Of a DNA stretch of 64,000 nucleotides, positions 37,681 to 49,990 are shown one piece after another. The stretch is from Gymnorhina tibicen (taxonomy: Eukaryota > Chordata > Aves > Passeriformes > Artamidae). Position 1 is the stretch's first letter. Every line of letters starts with the position of its first letter. Both the position numbers and the translations under genes were made by a program. The stretch covers positions 2,589,761 through 2,653,760 of the forward strand of contig VXAZ01002109.1 in assembly GCA_013399875.1 (NCBI GenBank), given 5' to 3'. Under the pieces are notes generated by a model. The model saw nothing but the letters and a program-made list of their open reading frames with translations. It was not told the DNA's origin and did no database searches.

Positions 37681-38420
37681 GCATGAAAAAGCGGGCTAAT
37701 TAGATAACAAAGTGTGTGATGAAGTGCAGCAAGCCTGAACTGCTGTATGCAATGTGTGAGTGGAGATAGCCATTAATAACTCTTTCAGACTCTTAAAAGC
37801 TGCAACCCAAGCATTATTAATACACTTCTCCTAATAGCCACTAAGGCAGGTGACACAGCATCTTCAGAGGAGTCCAGCTTCACTCTTCGATCCTGAAGAG
37901 CCTGATTCTTGGGAGGAGGTATTTAGGCAGGAAGGGACCAAGATGTCTTATGTTCCAGGTGGAAACAGAGGGGCCCGAACCATGTTCTTTTCCTTTATTT
38001 TAAGTTGTACAATGAACTACATAACATCCGTGTTGCTAGGTCTAGCTGTATTCACCAGATGGCCATTAGAGAGAAGAGCTCTATTTTGAGTGGTGAAATT
38101 AGAGGAAAATCTCCTTCATGGTCCCCATACCTTTGATACAGTATAAATAGCTGTTATTTCTCTGTTTGCGACATCTTCACACTCCAGTGCTTCCCAAACA
38201 CTGTTAATTTACCTGGCTGCTGTGCTTCTGCTTGCCCTGCCCAACTCTCACAGAGCTGTTACTGTCCACAGACCACCCACGCTGCTACACAGCTGACACA
38301 CTTGCACCCTTCACTTAAAAGAGCAGGGATTCATGGCTTAATTGGTTGATCAGCTGATAGACAGCTCAGATCAGCAAATAATTTCCAAGGATTTATCTGA
38401 TACAAAGGGGCAGCTCAACT
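37681..38420. other. Candidate regulatory or GC-richer block
   Basis: The first part holds several homeodomain-type TAAT words close together: the palindrome CTAATTAG at 37696-37703, ATTAATAA near 37772 and ATTATTAATA near 37812. A TATA-box-like TATAAATAG lies at 38142-38150 in a GC-richer, pyrimidine-rich stretch. No coding region or initiator element was found downstream. TAAT words are common by chance in AT-rich DNA, so this is only a pointer for a conservation check. Confidence 0.2.
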
Positions 38421-41400
38421 TTCTTCTCCAAAGACATTAGGCATCAGCCCCTTCATGGGCTGACTGACAGGTCTAGTGTTACTCTAAGTCTCCTGTCTAA
38501 TGAGAATTTTCTATATTTGGAAGAAGGATGGGAGAGCCAGGCATCCCTTTCTATATCATTCCTTCTATATTGGGGAGACACCACTCCTCTGTCTAGCGTT
38601 ACGTCCATCCACAGGACGGAAAGTAGGAGCTTGGTAATTTCCCAGCAAAAACTCCATGATGCCTAAACATCTGTTTATCCACTTTTATTTTCTCAAATAT
38701 ATGGCAAAGGGGGATGTTCCTGCTTTATTTCAAGAAGTCTCTGAAAGCAAAGTACAAAATCGTAATTACTAATTTTGTAACTATTGTGCATCTGTTCCCT
38801 TTTGATCTTGTCTGACAGTGAGAAACACAAGCCACCCTTGCTGGGAAAGACTGGATGCTGAGGAGATCTGCACTCCTTCAGATCACTCCTCCCAGCTACA
38901 GAAATACATGAGCAGTAGCTGTTCACTTCAAAGAAGCACTATGGAGACAAGGGCCTTTCTTTCAGTCTTCTCTGCAAAAGTCTTCAGCAGCTTATACTAG
39001 TTGAGAGATAGTGTAGACATGCAGCAGCTCTGTGTGACTCATCACTAACACCTTGGGAAAACATTTTGAAAGCAACATTGAATCTGTTGTCAGTCATAAT
39101 CTACAGAGACCACATGCACTAACCAGGAAAATGAAAATTGCAAGATGGTCATTTGGTCTCCTTCTATTCACTAGAATAAAATAGTCTGATTTTAGGTATT
39201 GTTTTACTTGCTTAAATTACCCTAATATTAAGTAAAGATAAGATGAAAACTTGCCTCTCTATACTGGATTGTCTCTTTCATGTGCTCTACTGCATGTATA
39301 CTGAACTGTCTAAGAGAAGAGTAAACCAAATTGTTTAGCTCTTCAACCATAGAAAAAAAAAGCCAAGAGAGTCCTTTGTGAGCCTTCCTTGAGCCTTCCT
39401 TGTATTGTGCATTACCACTCAAATTTTAAAAATATTATAAATTTATGTTTTCAATTAATGTTTAGAAAAATGAAGTGCATATGTAGAATTCAAGAAACAT
39501 TACATCCAAAATTATACAGACTCTCTTGGCTCTCTCACTGTGTTACAGTGTAATTTGGATCTATAACTACACTAATATAACATTTTGGTGTTTCATTATA
39601 CTTCTGTGCTAATATTTAGAATCACAGGTATATAAGAATAAAATAAAATTATTTCTGTGGTAATGAGATAAACAGCATAATTGCAAATAACTTGCGAAGT
39701 CCAACATTAATTTACTTTTACCTTTTAAATTTCTATTTGGATTTCAATAAAATTCTTACAATAAAAAAATATCAGACTGGATAGTCTGCAAAGTAGGTGG
39801 TGTGATTTTTGAGAGCTATATAAATACCCCACATTTAGAGTGTTTTTCAGTTTTGAAACCCAGTATCTACCCTATTCTGTCAGAGACATACACGATTACA
39901 CAGAGGTGAAAAAACCTGGGAATTCCTCATCCTTTCTTTCTTCCATTTTTTTTTAAATGATGAAATATTAAAAGATATATAAAAATAAAATATTACATTT
40001 CTTTTAAATGGGTATGAACAGATTCTTATCATTTTACTTAGACACTCAATTGCAATTATAAATAACAGTTTCCAACTTGCTTTCTAGACTATGTCAGGAC
40101 ATCTGAAAATATAACACGGAGTCAGAGTCACGTCCTCTTAACTGAAGAAGGCAAACATCTAAATATGAGTTAACCATACAATTTGTGTTTATATCAGTAG
40201 ACAGAAATATATACCTAATGGAGGGGGTTCAGATGACCTGCATTAGAGGCTTGCCTCAAGATGAGATAAATCCTTGCCTGGAAATTCATATCTCCGGCTA
40301 TCGGCTGCAGAGAGAAAGAAATTGTTTAAGGTTCGCAACCTTAACTTTACACATTTGATCTCAACTCACACAAAATTTTTATTTTTTCCAGAGAAAGTGG
40401 GTATCTTGCTATTTACTGCCAAGTTCAGTAAGGAAACTTGACCAATTAAGTAAATATAAAGCTGAAAACTTTTTTTTTAATGTAGTTTTTATGAACTGGG
40501 GTCCCACATTACATTTTCACAACACCTTATTTTGAAGTTCCATAAGGCTCAAGAATCGCTCTTTTTTCAGAAACAGGACATTAAGGCCTGGAATTCAAAA
40601 TTCAGAAACATTGTTTCAAAAGAAATTCAGAAACAGGCCAGCATGGTTGCAGCAGTGTGGTGAAATGACTTTCTCTGCCCCACATTCTTTGGAAGCTTTC
40701 AATGGGTTTCTGGCATTAATCATTCTTTACCTGTTCATTTATAATTTGCTGAAGGCAACTAGCAGGTACCAGGAACAATGCCAGCATAAGGCTTATGTGT
40801 ACTTTAACATTTTTCAATGAAACTTGTTCTTATGTTGGTATCTGCTTAACTGCTTAATTGGTATTATATTGAATATCTGCTGATTTTCATATGTATTCAA
40901 TGTTGAGAGAAAAGCACATCAGACAACATGGTGGAGAAAGATAAGAAAAAACCAAAAACTGTAGCCATGAGTAAGTGGTCACCAAGTGTTTCTGAACCCA
41001 ACAAACGCTGCTGAGAACTTAAAGCACATTTCCATTTTCAAAATACAAGCAGAAGAAATGCATGCAGAGGTATTGGCAGACCTGTGACTTTGTTATGGCT
41101 GCCCTTCTCAGCAGAATTTAACACAGATCTGTTTCTGTAAGACTTCTTGGAAGAAAAAAATATATTTCTAAGAGAAACTGCAAAAGATGCACCTTTCACT
41201 ACTGTCATGGAATGATAATGGTGAGTGAAAAAGCAGAGGTATTTTTTCACCTTTTTCAGATTCCTAAGCATTATTTAATTCAAAAATTTTGTTCCTTTTT
41301 CTGAGTAGAGGTGCCTACTGAAGGCAGGATAAAGAGATGTGCACTTCAACTAAGAAAAAAAAAAGGTAATATGATGATTATATATGGCCAGCTGTGGGAG

Positions 41401-44400
41401 ATGTCTTTCTTTGCATATGATTTGGTTCAATTGTGTAAAGTACCCCCTGATAGTTTCTTTAGTCTGTGAATCTGTAGAGTCGTCTGTGGAGACTGATTTT
41501 TGTCAGTCATCCTCTGATAAAAGTAAGTCTTATATTGCTGAATAACAGTTTTAGACTCTTTATCTTACATAATATTAATGATATATATAATTTCTTGAGG
41601 AACATTCTCTCCTTTGTTTATTTCCCCAAGGAGCTGACCACAGAAACCTTTGTATTAACCCAATGTGGAATTAGATTCCATCTAACGGATAGGCATCCCC
41701 AAATTCTCTGAACAGCAGTAGAAACCATACTGGTATTGAAATTAAAATCAAGATGATTTTCGCTTTATGTATGTGAGTTGGTAAGTTTACTGATCAAGTA
41801 AGAATTTAGCTCCAGTGATGATGATTCCAGCTACTAGGTATCCTGTACATTCTGTGAAAGGTTTCTTGTTCTTTTCTCATTCATTGGGAATATTTTGCCA
41901 CATTTTTATAATTTCCATTATTCTTTCCTAATCTTTCAGTTTTTAAATATCATAGTTCATAAACTATAGATTTTGTTCAGCTTCTTCTCCCACAGTTGTA
42001 TTGCTGTTTTCTGATTAAATTTATTTATTGCTTGTACTTATATCACAAACAATTCCTTTAAACATTCTTAAGCATTTTCTAGTATGAGATTTACATATTC
42101 TAGTGTAAAAATGGAATTACACTGATGATGCTTTTGTTACTTTTCCTTATTTTAGCATCATACAATTACTGTTCCCATCAACAGTAACAGAAGGTTCCTT
42201 GTTCCTGGCATCCTTTATTATATTACATTCATACATAAAGTTTTGTTCAAAAGGAAATCAAGGTTTTTTTTCATTATGTCACTGTCTTCTCCATCTAAGA
42301 AAGCTGAAAGCATAATGTGAATTACCCATGGCAAATACGGCTGTAGCTGCTGGTGGTGTGCTTTCCTAAAAAGACATTATCCTGGGTTTGCTGCCAAGTT
42401 ATAGGTGGAGTAAAAGTCAAGAACAATTTCTTCAGTTGTTGAAAGTGTTTCTCTGAAAAAATGCTCTTCTTTTTTTCAAAAGTCCCATTAGAGCAGAAGG
42501 ATGGAAATAAATAATTTTCCTTCAACAGTTTTTATCTGTGTTTGTTTGGGTTTTTTTTCCCCCCTTGGCTAGTTTCCTTAGTGGCTTGCTCCCTTATATT
42601 AAAGAAAACTCATGAACTTGTGAAACATGAACAAAAGAACATGATATGTTTTAGCCATTGAAACAGACCTTGTCTATTGACTCATTTACAAGCAGCTCAG
42701 ACATTGTGATGTAAACTATAGTTATTAGAGAAGGAAGTTATGAAAAGTCAATTTCTTCAGTTGTTTTTGTGACAAGGTTTAAAAAGTTGATGTGTAAATT
42801 TTACTGCAGTGATTTTTTTTTCTCCAGTTTCTCTTTTTACAATAGCTTTGCAGTCAGACACCAAGCACAATTTAAGGCTTAAGTAGGCACAATTTCCCAC
42901 ATATATATATCAGTGTCTTTCAGCTAGTTCACTTATAAGCATTAAAGAAAATAAGCAGAAAACATCATTTTATACCATCATCCTGATGCTCTCTTCTTCA
43001 CATCCAGTAGCATAAAAATTGGTTATCATTAATTTTTAAAAGTACATTTTAAAAGAGAGATGAGACTCAGGGAGTAGCTCACCAAGGCTAACTACTATGC
43101 TTTCCTAAGACTCTATTCCAGCAGTTCAAATCCTCCAGACTAGGTTGCTACTCTGATGCCACCATCAACGTATAAGGCACCTTCCATACTACTATTTATT
43201 AGCTTCTCCACACAAAAGATTGCATTTGAGAATTATTTTTTCACATAATAGTCTATATTCACATTATGGGCTCTATTGAAGTGTTTCACAGACAGGTGAA
43301 AAAGCGATTTGAGAGAAATATGAGCAGCAATCTATTTTTCCTTTATACATTAAATTTGCTGAACATTTATTGTTGTATTATTTCTGCTTTGTGTCAATAG
43401 TTTTGGAAAAAAACCATCAAAGAGAAGTTTGCATGTGCAAATTGGAAAAGAATGCAAAACTGCAACATCTTACTTACCTCCATGAGAAATACTTATAAAT
43501 GAGAAGTGAGCATTTTGGAGAACTGTCTATCATCTTTTAGACCGAGTTATCATTTTTCTCTCTTACAGAACGGGAAAGTTCCAGTTATTCTTATCTGTAT
43601 TTTCCAAAGGGTGGATGCATAAACAATAGCTTATTTTTAGAATTTAGAAAAGTTCATTTAATGACCCCTTAATAGTGAAATATCTCATAGTTATTGAATA
43701 TCTGTGTATCCATATACTTATTGTAAGGAAAATAACTCTGAAGAAGGTAGAGGTAAAAGTGATAAACCACTATGTTAACATATCTCTCACTGCTTGTTGT
43801 ATGTTTCATGTTAAATCTGGCATGGAATCAGTTTCTCCAGAGAAGCTCTGCCATCACAGACAAGCTTTATCAATGGCATGTTGACTCAATGGCACTACTT
43901 TCATGCATTTTAAAAATTTCTCTTTTAGTGCTGTCTCATTTTTCCTCCTTGATCTTTAACATACATGACTACTGATGGTCACCTGCAGTTTCTAAGTAAG
44001 AAGATAAACAGGCAACAGTTTCTGAAGTGCTTCAGTTAAAATTCAAATAACTAATGGCCTGTTCTATTATGCAGATTTGGAGAAATATCTCATGCTGAAT
44101 ATAATCAAGAAGGAGAGAACTTTGTGGTTTATTAAAGGCTATGGCAAATGCTCTTCATGACAATGTGAGCCAAGCAAGGAAACAGGTGCAAAAACCTGCA
44201 AACACAGACATATACTATTGTTTTCATTCCTATGAGGCTTAGCACCTGAAACAGAGGATACGATTCTCACAGTGCCAAAGCTAAAAATGAAGAGGCTTTA
44301 CCTGAGCAGGGCTTTTTCTTCTCCCCAAGCAAATTGCACTATTTGATGCAATATTACACACATAAAGTATTACAGTCATATATATTTTTCCTATATAGTC

Positions 44401-44649
44401 CTTAGAAATTTAGTTTAAAAAAACAACTGGGATTCTCAACATTTAAAAAGTAGAGAGAAAAACTCTTCTTTTCCTGAAGATTTTCTTTTATTTTTAAATT
44501 ATTTCTCTAAAATGAGCTACAGTACACTTTTAAGCTTAGGATGGACTTTTATTCAGAGTTTATCCTTCATTTCTTTGGAATATTATTTGAATTCTTGACA
44601 CTCTATCTAAGATGTATTAGATGCGAAATCACTTTTAAAACAGGAAGTA
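38421..44649. other. Unique AT-rich non-coding sequence
   Basis: About 6.2 kb with no gene, RNA or mobile element recognised. Open frames do not exceed 77 codons. Only small items are visible: a tandem 11-mer GAGCCTTCCTT at 39380-39401 and short TA runs near 41580 and 42900. Confidence 0.55.
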
Positions 44650-44972
44650 GCAAGAAAAAGGAGGTTGTAGATAGGTGGCGATCAGCCCCTTCTCCCAGGC
44701 AACAAGTGACAGGACAGGAGGAAACGCCCTTAAGTTGCTCTAGGGGAGGTTTAGATTGGATGTTAGGAAAAATTCCTTCATGGCAGGGGTTGTCAGGCAT
44801 TTGAAAAAACTGGCAAGGGAAGTGGTTTAGTCACTGTCCCTGGAGGTATTTACAAGACATGTATATGTAGCACCTGGGTAAACGGTTTAGTGGTGGAGTT
44901 GGGAGTTCTCCATTAATGGTTGGACTCAATGATCTTAAAGTTCTTTTCCAGCCTAAGTGATTTTATGATTGT
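44650..44972 (+). mobile_element. CR1 LINE fragment, ORF2 end plus 3' UTR, plus strand
   Basis: Sense-strand CR1 remnant. It starts in the ORF2 tail (AAAAAGGAGGTTGTAGATAG, then CTTCTCCCAGGCAACAAGTG), passes through GGAGGTTTAGATTGGATGTT and AAAAATTCCTTCATGG, and ends with ATGGTTGGACTCAATGATCT followed by a degraded 3' end near GTGATTTTATGATT. The 3' octamer array is nearly eroded and the reading frame is broken by indels, so this copy appears older than the one at 55.1-55.5 kb. It is 5'-truncated and inactive. Confidence 0.9.
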
Positions 44973-47900
44973 GTAAAATTTTGCAATAGTTAACGAAGTC
45001 TTGTATTGGGCAGAAATTATCAGATTTCTCAGCTACCACCCTGTGGTAAAAAATTTAAATATTGAAAATATTTGCTTAGCATATGTGTCTGATCAACACT
45101 GCACTGTTACAATGTGAGATGGACATTTAGTCTAAACACAAGAGATTCATATCTGTTTCAAAAGTAGATATATACATCTAACAGAATTGGGAGGAGAAAG
45201 GTAACATTAAATTAAAGATTAGTTTTTATATTGGTCAAACATTTAAAAACAAATGACTAAAACATGTCAGTATTACCTATATGTGCAGCATTTTTTTTTC
45301 TGTAGGTTTCTCTTCAAAGATAGTTACTCAAGATAAATGTATATAAACAGGAAGTTTCTTTCTTATATTTTTCTTTACACCTGAACTATTTATAATAGGA
45401 AACGTAATTCCCTGCTTGTGATGTAACATCTGTGGCTGTGAAAAAAAATTATTCTCTTAGAAACTTCATAAATTAACAAAGGGAAGGAAGCCATCAATCA
45501 CAGGTGCAAAAGACCAACCCTTGACACATTCTGAGTGTATACATATACCCATTAAACCCATTTTGTTTATAAACAAAATTGAATTATATGCATTCTGAAA
45601 CTGTTGAAAGGAAGGAATGCATAATTTTCAACTAGAAAACATCGGTGTACTATATGATTTACATATACTGCTATAACACATGACCTTAGAAGTCTTCAGT
45701 GTTTCGCTCTTGCTATCACATGAAGATTCAGAATGGGTAGTTTTCCAAGTTGTGTTAGTTTGCATCTACTAATGTAATTGCATTGACAAGGAAAGTTGTA
45801 GTTTGGATATGGTTTAACAATTTGAAGCAAGATAAGAGTTTACCATTTCTATCAGCCAAGTATGTGTTATGATTCTGTAACTTGGATTTTAGTGTATGAC
45901 ACTGAATGACTTTTGACTAGAATTAATGCTCTCTATCCATTCTATCCCCCAATACAATAGTCCTTTTAGCTCCAACATAACTATAATAATTGGTTTTGGA
46001 TTTAAAACCTGGATAAATACTGCTCTAAAGTGGGGTCTCAATTAACTGCTGTTAAATGAACCTTTTTGTGATTTTGGTTTCTGTGAAAATGTCTCTTTTC
46101 AATATGTTTCATTAAATTCCATCACAGCCATTCCATTTGATAAAACTGTCATATACACAGCTGGGTTAAATGAGCACAGGTTTGTAGAAGTCACTTACTT
46201 TGATTCACATCAGATGAAATGCTGAGATGAGGCTTTATTCATTTTCTTTAATCTTCCTAACTTTTGGAGTATGAGAATAAAAGAATCAATGTACAATCAT
46301 TGTTTGGTAAAGGGGCACTATGTGTTTACTGAATAATACCCCTCAAAAATCACCACGCAGTCTTGTGTAGTAAAATAATCACCCCTGCCTTTTAGTCTTT
46401 CTAGCAGGACCCTGAAGCACAAATTTATTATCCAAAAATTTCCAAGAATTTTTTGTCTATTAGTTTCATATTGGTTTCAGAGATGAAGCTGGAGAAAATT
46501 GATTTGGTCAGTGTAGAGAACATTCCTAACAATTTATAGCTATGGCCATTTGATATTAGATCATGCAGTGCTATAAGTTCAATAAAATCCCCTGGGTATA
46601 AAGCACCAGCCATCAGAAAGGGATGTTGCCACTGTCACTTCCTGATAGTGATTGGTTAAAAAAGTGAACTGAGAAAACATATTTTTATCTCCAAAAGAAA
46701 GTTTCACCATATTTTACCTCATTTGCTAGAACAGAAAAATAAGAAATTTCAAATGAAATGGAAATAAAGAATTAATGGGATAGAAGGATAGGATCTTTCA
46801 TTATGTTCTGCAGATCAGGTTTTTATTTCCATTTACTTATTTTTTGCTCATTGCAACGCGAGTATTTAAAATCTCTTGGAAACCACTCAAAAATAGGCTT
46901 CAGTGGAATGCTGTTCATCATCAGAAGTCAAATCATGGCAGTGCCACATCAAGCATGAAAAGGGAAAAGAAGACTGAGAACAATAGCAGCTCCTCAGGTG
47001 AAGCTCTTCAGGTGACCAACAGAATATGCATTGTGGTTTTTTTCAGGCAGACCAGAAAAAACTCATCTTGTCTGTCTGGTTCCAGATTGAGAGTACTGAA
47101 CAGGTGTTTGTCAAAATCCTCTTCAAAACTAGAAAAACTTAAAAAGCAAAATCATGCCCAGAAACACAATACCTATGTTTGAGTACCAAGATGTGCACTT
47201 TTGAGTATATTGAGTAAAATGAGGAAAAATATGATAATAGGTATGCTAAAATATTTATTTTTATTGCATTATCTTCACCACCTACATACTGAATGGATGC
47301 ACCACTATAGTTTTGCTTTTTACACTGTAATAAGAAATCTTGACTCATTTGCCAGGAGGATTTAAATCAGAGTTTATGTTCTAGTGAACAGCTTCTAGTT
47401 GCGTGAGAACGTCCATTATATATAAAGGTAAACAGGGATTCATAGTAGTTTGGACCCAGAATCTGAATGTGAGTTAATACACTCCTATAAAGCAGCAAGA
47501 CTGTTTACAAAGAAGCAAACCAAGCAAGCTAAAAATAAAGAGCACCATTTCACAAATATGATCTATTTTGTCATTTTTTTCCATGTCCCTCCCAGTTATT
47601 TTTACAATATTTTGTTCTAATATTAGAATGTTTGAAGCCTTGATAGAAGAATCTTGATCATAGGAACATATCATTGTTGTTTTGTAGAAGCATATAATGA
47701 TACAATGTCTAAGGAAAAGAAAGAAACAATTCCTATGAGAAAGATATTCATAGAACTAAAGCAAAGCTTTGTACTGGTGTCTGTGGGTAAAACCACAGAG
47801 AACAATGGAGTGGTGACTGCTTACTCCCAGGCTCAGTTTGGTCCTCCAAGCTCTCCTTGTAATATGGTACAGTCTTGAGGGCACCGTCCGCCCTGGTCTC

Positions 47901-48230
47901 CATCAAAATGGGATTGTGCCAAGTGTGTGAAATGTGTATGTGTATTTTTTTACGTGTGACTGAATTTATGTTGCTTACTGCTTACACATTCTTAAGTCTT
48001 CAATCAACCATTGCTGCTCAGTGCTGCCTACGTATTATCCCAGCAAAGGCAAGTTGTGACCTAATTTGAGTTTATAGTGTCAAAATTTGTTGTATATAGC
48101 TTAAGATATCTATCAGATTTTACTAGAGGTGGGTAAATAACCTCAAAAAATATTTATCTTAAGTTTAGACTCTTTTTCCTTCTCACAGCATATCCATGGG
48201 GAGATAGTTTTCCACATAATTTTTAGCTCA
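44973..48230. other. Unique AT-rich non-coding sequence
   Basis: No gene recognised. A perfect 20-bp palindrome (ATTTTGTTTATAAACAAAAT) lies at 45560-45579. A 112-codon plus-strand frame at 46844-47182 is Ser/Lys/Asn-rich without a recognisable domain. Confidence 0.5.
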
Positions 48231-48720
48231 GTAAAATGTCACATGTGGAGTTCCCAGTGATGTTTCTTCAGATAAGAAAGGGTTGAACTCGTGTAGTCGT
48301 CATGGGTTGTCTCATAAATTATGTGGGAATGTCTCTGTTGCCTGAAGAGACCAGATTACCCAAGGGACTTTGAAACTTCTTCCCTGGAAGTATTCACCAC
48401 GTAAATATCCTGGACCTGTAAGTGGCCCCTTGGAGCTTGTGTGAGTTGAGTACATTTGGCTTCTCCCTTTTCCTTCCCATGCTCAGTGGTGGCACTGTAG
48501 GCAGTGTGGAGAGCTGGAGCTGGTGGAGAGCCACAGGCTGGCTTGTCAAGGCCTCCCCCTGCCATGCAAGCAGAGGAAATGAGGACAGCCCTGTTCTGCA
48601 GTTAGCCGTGTGGAGCCAGCATGTGACCCTCCACCAGGTCTGGCTGACAGACCAAATTCTTGCTCTGGGGACACACTGCAGGACATGGGGACCTGGGTCC
48701 TGCTAAAGTACAAAGGTCTG
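48231..48720. other. GC-richer block of unknown origin
   Basis: Composition rises, most clearly at 48420-48710, and overlapping open frames appear on both strands (94, 73 and 69 codons). No motif, LTR boundary or repeat family could be recognised. Confidence 0.3.
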
Positions 48721-49489
48721 ATCTTCGTGAAGGGAGTACAAAAGTATATGTGTATAAATGAAAGGAAATCCCTAACAAAATTCAGCTGTTATTTACAGAA
48801 TATATTTAGCAATATTTGCCAAACAGATTGACATTTTAGGTACTTTTATGGTCTTCTATTTTTAAATGGGAAATCCATCAGATACTCCTGAAGTTCAAAC
48901 CCTCTCTAACTAAAATGCCTCCAGTTTTTAAGCATGGATTCAGGACAGTAAATGGAAAAAAAAAAAAAAAATTTTAGTATCAGAATGCTTGTAAAATTAC
49001 ATGCTGTAATTTTTAAATACTCGTGTCAGATAACTAATGTTTTTTCCCTTGAAATAAGGTCTCAGGAACTGAGAACTTTCATTGTCATTATCAGGTGATT
49101 GACAGCATTCACCCAAGGGAAATGAAATACTGGTGTAATTCATTTCTGCTGAGCTAGATTTTTCAAGTTTATTCTGATGCTGGTTTTCAATTCATTAACG
49201 TCCTGTGCATTTCTCTGTTTTTTCTAATTTGTGTACCCCTCCTTGCTTTTACTCTTTCCCTTCATTATTTTCATTTTCCCTCAGACTCTTCTCCTTCCCT
49301 TCTCCTCTCACACTCATACTGCTCTGTGTGCCATCATCAGTAAAGTGGGAAGGAGTTGTCAGCTTGCATCTCTTATTTACAAAGCAGCAGATTCATTAAT
49401 CCTGCATTTACTTTGTTTCATTTTGTTACATTAATAATAGATGTATTTATTAGGTACCCATCATTTTAATAGAAGTTGGTCCACTGTGA
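48721..49489. other. Unique non-coding sequence with A-tract and pyrimidine-rich stretch
   Basis: An A-tract of about 15 bases lies at 48957-48971, and a pyrimidine-rich stretch at about 49236-49318. No gene recognised. Confidence 0.55.
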
Positions 49490-49990
49490 CAGCAATTCTA
49501 AATGGGTAATTTTTCATAAATTAAAATTCCTTGCAGCGAGTATAACTTCGTTTCAGTAAATTGCAATCCACAGACTTCCATAACAAAGTGCTAATTGTAA
49601 CTTGGCTTTAAATGTTACATTTTGTATGCAAATTGGCCTGTGGGGAGTTATTATTTAGTATAACATTGTTAAGAACACTAACATTAGTTTGTAATTTGTT
49701 TGAAGTGGAATACCATTATTACTAATACATTACATATGACTTAGAGAAACAGCATTGCTTTCCCATGAAAGATAAAAATCTTTTATCAGTCAAATTTGTT
49801 GAATGTTTTTTTGGTTCTCCGTGGGAAAACAAAGCGTGACCTGAGTCATAAAAAATGCATTGTGTTTTACGTTATTTGAACAGAAGGAAAGTCAAAAGAA
49901 CATGATGTAATCCTCAGGCATTAAAAGCACTGCACAGGGCCTGATCCTGCAAATGTTTGGACAAATGAGATACCGTTTACAGGTGATTAC
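49490..49990. promoter_or_regulatory. Candidate conserved non-coding element
   Basis: This stretch has the texture of vertebrate conserved non-coding elements: AT-rich but not low-complexity, no microsatellite or homopolymer longer than about 10, a perfect octamer ATGCAAAT (POU-type site) at 49626-49633, and many TAAT/ATTA cores around it. Near its end, GGGCCTGATCCTGCAAA (49937-49953) resembles wording I associate with an old amniote interspersed repeat, so part of it may be an exapted repeat. Conservation cannot be tested from one sequence; this is inference only. Confidence 0.2.

Noticed and set aside
38142..38150. TATAAATAG as a core promoter
   Set aside because: No coding region, initiator or exon structure downstream; TATA words are frequent in AT-rich DNA. 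Kept only as part of a regulatory candidate.
43070..43145. tRNA-like pair of words (TAGCTCACCAAGG and AGTTCAAATCC) at roughly tRNA spacing
   Set aside because: The T-arm stem does not pair and no acceptor stem can be formed around it.
46844..47182. 112-codon Ser/Lys-rich open frame
   Set aside because: No motif, no splice context, low-complexity composition.
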